Shown here piece by piece: positions 22,097 to 26,610 of a stretch of DNA of 26,610 bases (positions are counted from its first letter, which is position 1; the number at the start of each line of letters is the position of its first letter). The notes under the pieces are model-generated. The model did not search any database and was not told the DNA's origin. It saw only the letters and a list, made by a program, of their open reading frames with translations. Location of the stretch: NCBI GenBank assembly GCA_964572045.1, contig CAZNEI010000037.1:1-26610 (forward strand). The letters run 5' to 3'. The stretch is from CBDCKR01 sp964572045. Lineage in GTDB: Bacteria; Gemmatimonadota; Gemmatimonadetes; Longimicrobiales; Gaopeijiaceae. The position numbers were made by a program, and so were the translations under genes.

Positions 22097-22690
22097 ATGA
22101 AAGACGGACCCGAGCACCGATCGGTTAACACGGCTCGGTCTCACGGCGCGGGCCACCTGCGCGTCATTGCCCTGGCCCTCGGGGCCGGGATCGCATCCGC
22201 GGGATGCCGCGCCGCCGAGATCGGACACGCTTCAGGGGCACCCGGGCGCCGCGGCGTGTCCGGTGGCCCGCGGTGGTTCCTTCGACGCGTCCCGTCCCGC
22301 CCGCGCCCGCCGCCGGGGACCCGGGCTGAGCCCCTCAAGTCAAGATGTCGAGCGATTGTTCCAGGGGAGTGGGTCGCGCTACGATACCAGCAAACACGCT
22401 CCAGTCCCCCTCTCCACTCCGAACGAGCTGCCACGGAAGATCCGCAACCCCCACGAATAGTGGAGAGAGTGCCGTGCCGAGTACCGACCATGCCGATGCG
22501 GCGGACCACAGCGGCGGTTTCGTTCGTTCCGGCTGCGGACACTCCCACGATAGGCATATGGTCCGCCGCAGGACCTGGCGAGGGCGCGCTCATGCGGGGA
22601 CGTTCGAGGAGCTGGGCCGCGGAGGAACGATTTGTGGCGGACGGCCAACCCTCCGAAGACGAGGATTCCCGCATCCACGTGATCGCTTAA
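22097..22690 (+). CDS. Doubtful ORF with lipoprotein-like start
   Basis: The frame from ATG at 22097 holds one feature of interest: VIALALGAGIASAGC, which looks like a lipoprotein signal with a lipobox (ASAGC). After that the sequence is Arg/Pro-rich and not protein-like. The adjacent frame around 22330-22460 (QDVERLFQGSGSRYDTSKHA) reads more naturally, so a frameshifted small lipoprotein gene is possible. It overlaps no other gene and lies between the ECF cluster and the amine oxidase. Confidence 0.22.
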   Translation: MKDGPEHRSVNTARSHGAGHLRVIALALGAGIASAGCRAAEIGHASGAPGRRGVSGGPRWFLRRVPSRPRPPPGTRAEPLKSRCRAIVPGEWVALRYQQTRSSPPLHSERAATEDPQPPRIVERVPCRVPTMPMRRTTAAVSFVPAADTPTIGIWSAAGPGEGALMRGRSRSWAAEERFVADGQPSEDEDSRIHVIA

Positions 22691-22694
22691 CCAG

Positions 22695-24161
22695 GTGCGC
22701 ACGATAGATACCAGATCACCCGGCGCACCGAGCGGCGACTGCGTCCGGGCCTTCGGCTCGTGCGCACCGACTCGCCGCGCCTTCCTCAAGGGCGTACTCG
22801 CCGCGGCAGGACTCGCGCCCGGCACGTCCTCGCTGGCGAAGGGGCGTGGTGTCGCCTCGCACCGCGGCGTCTCGGCCGCTCCTTCCTCGCGGCGCGACGA
22901 GAGAGTCCTCGTCATCGGCGCCGGCGTGGCGGGCCTGGCTGCGGCCACCGCACTCCACGCCCATGGATTCGACGACGTAGTCGTTCTGGAAGCCCGTGAC
23001 CGCATCGGCGGACGCATCTGGACCCACACGATCGGCGGCAGCATCCCCGTCGATCTCGGAGCCTCGTGGATCCACGGCGTCGACGGAAACCCGATCAGCG
23101 CCATCGCAAGGGAACACGACATCGCCACACGCTCCACCGACTACGACAACGACGTGGTGCACTTCGGCGATGCCGACCCGCCCTCACCGTCGGCCGGGCA
23201 GGCGCTGCGCCGCTTCTGGAGACTCGCGGAGCGCCAACGCGACACCGACCTTCAGTCCGTGTACGAGCAGATCCTCGGGACCGCGCCGCTCGCGATCCCC
23301 GACAGGCGATACCTGGAGTATCGGCTCAACACGACCGTCGAGCACGAGTTCGCGGCCGACCTCCGGAACCTCTCGCTGGAGAGCCTCGAGGGCGGGGACG
23401 AGTATGGCGGGGATGCCGCAGTGCTCCCGGGCGGATACGGCCAGATCGCCGACGTTCTGGCGGACGGCTTGGAGATCCGGTTCGGGGAAGCCGTGACCCG
23501 GATCGACCACGCGGGCACCGACATTGTCCTGACGACGGACGCCGGTGCGACCTTCGAGGGCACGCGAGTCGTGGTAACGGCCCCGCTCGGGGTGCTGAAG
23601 CAGGGCCTCATCTCCTTTCTGCCCCCGCTGCCGATCCACAAGCTCGGCGCGATCGACGGCCTCCGGATGGGCGTGCTCGACAAGACGTGCCTGCTGTTCG
23701 ACGACGTCTTCTGGGACGAGGACGTGGAGCTCATCGGCTACGTCGGCGCCCAGAGGGGGCAGTGGGCGGAGACCCTCAGCCTGTATCCCTACACGGGGCA
23801 TCCGATTCTCATGATGTTCAACGCCGGAGCCTACGGCGCCCGGATCGAGCGGCTTTCCGACCCACAGATCGTCGCCGAGGCCCTCGGCGCGCTCGCGGGC
23901 ATGTATGGGAGCGTCCCGCCGCCCAGCGATGCCCTCATCACGCGTTGGCGCTCGGATCGGTGGACCTACGGGTCCTACTCGTACGTTCCGGCCGGATCTT
24001 CGTTTGAACGATACGCCGAACTCGGCGAGCCCGTGGGCGACAGGCTGTTCTTCGCGGGAGAAGCCACGCACGACGAGTATCCATCGACCGTGCATGGCGC
24101 GTTTCTCTCCGGCATCCGCGCAGCCGAGCAGATCAACGGCTCGGTCGCGTCGGGCGGCTGA
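22695..24161 (+). CDS. FAD-dependent amine oxidase (polyamine oxidase-like), Tat-exported
   Basis: The 488-aa flavoprotein begins with a Tat signal, TRRAFLKGVLAAAG, so export in folded form with FAD is expected. The dinucleotide-binding motif VLVIGAGVAGLAAATALHAH is followed by VVVLEARDRIGGRIWTHTI, the classic flavin monoamine oxidase (GRxxT/W) pattern, and VDLGASWIHGV. The C-terminal FAD-binding segment is DRLFFAGEATHDEYPSTVHG and AFLSGIRAAEQI. Between lie VVVTAPLGVLKQGLISFLPP and YSYVPAGSS. This layout is closest to polyamine oxidase or LSD1-type amine oxidases, which oxidise spermidine- or spermine-like amines, giving an aldehyde and H2O2. The exact substrate is not determined. The start is a GTG at 22695 with a weak ribosome binding site. 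It appears monocistronic. Confidence 0.92.
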   Translation: MRTIDTRSPGAPSGDCVRAFGSCAPTRRAFLKGVLAAAGLAPGTSSLAKGRGVASHRGVSAAPSSRRDERVLVIGAGVAGLAAATALHAHGFDDVVVLEARDRIGGRIWTHTIGGSIPVDLGASWIHGVDGNPISAIAREHDIATRSTDYDNDVVHFGDADPPSPSAGQALRRFWRLAERQRDTDLQSVYEQILGTAPLAIPDRRYLEYRLNTTVEHEFAADLRNLSLESLEGGDEYGGDAAVLPGGYGQIADVLADGLEIRFGEAVTRIDHAGTDIVLTTDAGATFEGTRVVVTAPLGVLKQGLISFLPPLPIHKLGAIDGLRMGVLDKTCLLFDDVFWDEDVELIGYVGAQRGQWAETLSLYPYTGHPILMMFNAGAYGARIERLSDPQIVAEALGALAGMYGSVPPPSDALITRWRSDRWTYGSYSYVPAGSSFERYAELGEPVGDRLFFAGEATHDEYPSTVHGAFLSGIRAAEQINGSVASGG

Positions 24162-24763
24162 GGTGCCGGGAGACGGCGTACGGAAGGGGGCTGCCCTGCC
24201 GTCCACTCCAGGGCGAGCTCGGCCCCGACCTCGTCCCGGCTCCATCGCCCCGGCTCCCCCACTTCCTTTCGGGCCGCCGCCTCGGGGTCGATGCGATCCT
24301 CAAGGGCCTCGAGAGATGGTCGAGGGTGACGCGTCCACGCAGGCGGACCGGGCGACAAGCCGGTGTGGCCCTCATCCTTCCGCGACGGCGTCTGGTGGGT
24401 CGGGACCCTGCCCGCGCCCCTCGAAGCGATGCGGGAGGCGGTGATCGAGGCGATCGATCACCGCTCCGGCTCCGCGGGAGTCGCTCGGTCGATCCGCCCG
24501 CTCTCGGTCCGCCGACGACGCGCCGAATCGGGAGCGCGGCGGGACCGCCCGAGGCCGGAGCGGCGCACGATCCGGAGCGTGCCGTCGCACTCCGCGTCGA
24601 GCCGAGGGCGCCCCGCGGAATCGCCCGGCGATTCCCTTCGGGACGACGGAGCGGACGGCTGCGGCCAAGGGGCGCACGGGCGCGAAGGGGGGAGCCGCTC
24701 CCGGGAGCTCCGGCAAACCGAAGGCCGGGTGCGAGGCCGCCCCCGCCCCCTCGGCTTCCGCTC
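24162..24763. other. GC-rich intergenic region, no supported gene
   Basis: Several long frames cross this stretch on both strands, but they are compositional (high GC). A plus-strand piece near 24363-24460 (DGVWWVGTLPAPLEAMREAV, IEAIDH) looks protein-like and may be a gene fragment of unknown family. Confidence 0.35.
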
Positions 24764-25186
24764 CTAGAAGAGCACCCGCAAGCTCTCGCGCTCGGCTGCC
24801 TCGGCCAACCGTTCGTCCAGGCAGACAAACGTGAGCGGGTGGCCGAGATGCTCCCGGACGAGAAGCGCCGCACCGAGCTGGCCGGCATCGGCCGCCCGGA
24901 GAGGGTGGCGGCCGAGCAGCGCGTTTGCGCGGCGCCGAACGGCCAGGATGTCGCTCACCTGGTCCCAGCTCTCCGCGAAGGCGGCGAGGCGACCGAGCAC
25001 GTCCCTGCGTTGGGTGCGCGACAACGAACCCTCCCGGGCCCGCCGCTCGATCGCGCTCACGAGCTCGGTGTGGGACCAGGCCCAGGTGACGATCCGATCG
25101 TCCTCGCCCAGCCGCCCGCGCGCCCAGCCGCTCGCCGGCTCGGAGACGATCAGGGGGGCCAGCGCCGAAGCGTCCCAATACCTCAC
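24764..25186 (-). CDS. vapC: VapC-type PIN-domain toxin
   Basis: The 140-aa protein matches the PIN ribonuclease fold of VapC toxins. It begins MRYWDASALAPLIVSEPASG (D5), has HTELVSAIERR (E41), HPLRAADAGQLGAALL (D100) and TFVCLDERLAEAAE (D124). These four acidic residues form the Mg2+ site used to cut RNA, often tRNA or rRNA in characterised VapCs. All are present, so it should be active. The ATG overlaps the antitoxin stop by 4 nt (ATGA), the usual translational coupling. The C-terminus ends on strand SLRVLF as in the family. Confidence 0.92.
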   Translation of the reverse strand: MRYWDASALAPLIVSEPASGWARGRLGEDDRIVTWAWSHTELVSAIERRAREGSLSRTQRRDVLGRLAAFAESWDQVSDILAVRRRANALLGRHPLRAADAGQLGAALLVREHLGHPLTFVCLDERLAEAAERESLRVLF

Positions 25187-25461
25187 AGCCGGTCGCGGCG
25201 ATCCTCGGCCAATGCCCGCGTGAGGCTGACGCCCAGCGCCAGGGGCGGCTCGGCGAGAATGGAGGCGGCCTCGCCCCGGCCCGGCCTCACAACACCCTCC
25301 GCGATCAACCGTTCGCGGTCCTCCCCGCCCCCCGCGGCGACGGGAACGAGCCTCGCCACCGGCGCGCCACGATCGAGGACCTGCACCTCCCCGCCCCTCC
25401 TCACTTCACGCACGTAGCGCGACAGGTTGGCCTTCAACTCCGAAATCGATACGGTCGTCAT
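25183..25461 (-). CDS. Phd/YefM-type antitoxin of the VapC toxin
   Basis: The 92-aa protein starts MTTVSISELKANLSRYVREV, then RRGGEVQVLDRGAPVARLVP, the N-terminal dimerisation and DNA-binding fold of Phd/YefM antitoxins. The C-terminal ~50 residues (EDRERLIAEGVVRPGRGEAA) form the toxin-binding tail. The open frame continues upstream to 25734, but the ATG at 25461 begins exactly at the family start. It is followed by vapC with a 4-nt overlap. A long imperfect palindrome lies directly upstream (25463-25500), suiting autorepression by the antitoxin-toxin complex. There is almost no 5' leader if the promoter overlaps that palindrome. Confidence 0.92.
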   Translation of the reverse strand: MTTVSISELKANLSRYVREVRRGGEVQVLDRGAPVARLVPVAAGGGEDRERLIAEGVVRPGRGEAASILAEPPLALGVSLTRALAEDRRDRL

Positions 25462-25462
25462 C

Positions 25463-25500
25463 AGACTATTCTGGTCTTTGGCGATAGACCAGACAAGTCT
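25463..25500 (-). promoter_or_regulatory. Palindromic operator/promoter candidate of the antitoxin-vapC operon
   Basis: TCTGGTC (25470-25476) pairs with GACCAGA (25487-25493), and outside it AGACT (25463-25467) pairs with AGTCT (25496-25500). The 14-nt arms match at 12 positions across a 10-nt centre. The right edge is 1 nt from the antitoxin ATG. On the minus strand TTGTCT and AGAATA, 18 nt apart, could be -35 and -10 boxes, implying a nearly leaderless message. Confidence 0.5.
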
Positions 25501-25700
25501 CGAAGGGGCGGGCGAGGGAGAGGCTTCTCCGCGCCTCTCGGCCCGGGGGGCGCGGGAGCCCGCAAGGCCCGCTCCCCACCGATCGTGTCTTCCTGGGGCC
25601 GGTGGCCGGCCACCCCGGCTCCGCGGCCCGACGACGTGGCAAGGGCGATCTGTGGGGACGGAAGCGATCGGAGTGGGTCGGCGCCTCACCTCGGGCTTCG
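25501..25700. other. Divergent intergenic region, nothing supported
   Basis: This lies between the leftward antitoxin operon and the rightward sensor gene. No gene is supported. Confidence 0.4.
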
Positions 25701-25737
25701 TGACATGTACGTGACATGATCGGATGATAGTCATGTC
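25701..25737. promoter_or_regulatory. Clustered TGACATG repeats upstream of the sensor gene
   Basis: TGACATG occurs at 25701-25707 and 25712-25718, and GACATGA (25713-25719) is mirrored by TCATGTC at 25731-25737. The cluster lies 25 nt before the sensor start and is AT-richer than its surroundings. It could be a regulator binding site. Confidence 0.35.
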
Positions 25738-25748
25738 TAGATCGTGAC

Positions 25749-25754
25749 GAGAGG
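25749..25754 (+). promoter_or_regulatory. Ribosome binding site for the sensor gene
   Basis: GAGAGG lies 7 nt before the in-frame TTG at 25762. The frame opens after a TAG at 25738-25740. Other possible starts are GTG 25744 and TTG 25771. Confidence 0.5.
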
Positions 25755-25761
25755 TCCGAGA

Positions 25762-26610
25762 TTGGCTAGTTTGCCGCTGCTTCTCCTGCCCGATCGGACG
25801 CCCCTGGACCCGGGAGCGCTCGGTCGGCCGATAGCCCGGCGCGACCCGCCGTGGGAGTGGACGCGTTTGAAGGACCGAGACTCGCGAGACACGAACGGGG
25901 CGGGGGGCGCGGGCTCCTCCTCCGTCGCCCGTATCTCGCGCCTGAGCGCGGCGATCCTCCGGATCAGCCAGAGCCTCGACGTCGCGACCGTGCTCCAGGA
26001 GGTCGTCGAGGGCGCCTGCGCCCTGACGGGCGCCCGCCAGGGCGTGATCACGACGCTCGACGAGCGGGGGCAGTCCCGGGACCTCTTCACGTGCGGCTTC
26101 TCAAGCCGCCAACGCCGGCTCCTCGTCGAGTGGCCCGACGGCCCGAAGCTCTTCGAGCACCTGTCGAGCCTGTCGGCCCCGCTCCGCGTCTCGGACCTGC
26201 CCGCCTACCTGAGCTCGCTCGGCCTCTCCCCCTATCCCGGGGACCCGACGACGATGCAAGGCACGCCGATGCACCACCGGGGCGAGCACCTCGGCCACTT
26301 CTTCCTGGGCGACAAGAAGGACGGGGCCGGGTTCACCGAGGAGGACGAGGAGATCCTCGTGCTCTTCGCCTCGCAGGCCGCCGCCGCCATCGCCAACGCA
26401 CGCACGCACCGGGCCGTCGAGCGCGCCCGGGCCGACCTCGAGGCCGTGGTCGAGACCTCGCCCGTCGGCGTCGTCGTCCTCGAGGCGGCCACGGGCCACG
26501 TGACCTCGCTCAACCGCGAGGCGCGAAGGATCGTCGAACCGATCCGCACCCCCGGCCTGCCGGCACGCCGACGGGCGGGAGTACTCGCTCGGGGAGCTGC
26601 CCCTGGCCCG
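25762..26610 (+). CDS. GAF/PAS sensor protein, probable histidine kinase (3' end outside window)
   Basis: The visible ~280 residues start with a variable ~50-residue leader. A GAF domain (~55-215) follows: ISRLSAAILRISQSLDVATV, VVEGACALTGARQGVITTLD, WPDGPKLFEHLSSL, GTPMHHRGEHLGHFFLGDKK and FTEEDEEILVLFASQAAAAI. A short helical link (ERARADLEAVVETSPVG) leads into a PAS domain (VVVLEAATGHVTSLNREARR). Relatives I know with this sequence pattern continue into a PAS end and a HisKA/HATPase kinase. Near 26553 the frame leaves the family: the conserved ADGREYSLGELPLA appears in another frame at ~26568, and about a dozen codons seem to be missing. So the gene may be broken, or the end of the window may hold a sequence error. 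It is divergent from the toxin-antitoxin operon. Confidence 0.8.
   Translation, partial: MASLPLLLLPDRTPLDPGALGRPIARRDPPWEWTRLKDRDSRDTNGAGGAGSSSVARISRLSAAILRISQSLDVATVLQEVVEGACALTGARQGVITTLDERGQSRDLFTCGFSSRQRRLLVEWPDGPKLFEHLSSLSAPLRVSDLPAYLSSLGLSPYPGDPTTMQGTPMHHRGEHLGHFFLGDKKDGAGFTEEDEEILVLFASQAAAAIANARTHRAVERARADLEAVVETSPVGVVVLEAATGHVTSLNREARRIVEPIRTPGLPARRRAGVLARGAAPGP

Noticed and set aside
24326..25417. 363-aa plus-strand frame across the vapC region
   Set aside because: It is antisense to the intact vapC and antitoxin genes and has low-complexity sequence.
1..26610. CRISPR arrays, tRNA or rRNA genes
   Set aside because: I looked for regularly spaced repeats and T-arm-like GTTCGAAT motifs in plausible cloverleaf settings and found none that hold up.

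Overview
The window is GC-rich bacterial DNA from a Gram-negative-type organism. It has a signal-peptide beta-barrel-like protein, a Tat-type secreted amine oxidase, an ECF sigma/anti-sigma pair and GTG/TTG starts. Several protein families here (the GAF/PAS kinase, the small ECF-linked membrane protein, the 'WHGC' orphan family) remind me of environmental Gemmatimonadota and similar uncultured high-GC phyla. That placement is an impression, because there is no rRNA or marker gene in view. I found no tRNA, rRNA or CRISPR array.

Layout. 1-6290: a tail of an upstream ORF, an HsdR-N-like protein with a GreA/GreB-type C-terminal domain, a secreted barrel-like protein, a VOC protein, a decayed DUF4143 ATPase remnant beside a 12-bp direct repeat, a membrane-anchored M23 peptidase and two hydrophobic proteins. 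6867-11148: a 733-aa GHKL (Hsp90/MORC-type) ATPase, a zinc-ribbon protein, and a HigBA-type toxin-antitoxin operon whose toxin is frameshifted. 11670-20400: a segment bordered by two divergent, inverted copies of an unrecognised gene family (the right copy truncated). It contains a SEFIR-domain protein, a 931-aa TPR-like protein, an HNH restriction-type endonuclease and a DUF1569/DinB-like protein with a frameshifted end. 20419-22040: a three-gene ECF cluster (small membrane protein, sigma factor, anti-sigma factor). 22695-24161: a flavin amine oxidase. 24764-25461: a Phd/VapC toxin-antitoxin pair with a palindromic operator candidate. 25762-26610: the start of a GAF/PAS sensor protein that runs out of the window.

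How the genes fit together. The middle of the window looks like an eroding defence island: HsdR-N-like protein, GHKL ATPase, zinc ribbon, two toxin-antitoxin loci, SEFIR effector, TPR protein and HNH nuclease, mixed with orphan ORFs and gene remnants. The best candidate for an undescribed system is the co-directional pair at 12913-16786. It joins a large TPR-like protein with a DUF2325-like C-terminal Rossmann-type domain to a SEFIR effector carrying four ~38-residue helical repeats, which I read as a sensor and an effector (inference). Several genes carry apparent single-base indels. Either the island is decaying, or the assembly has residual indel errors; reads would settle this.
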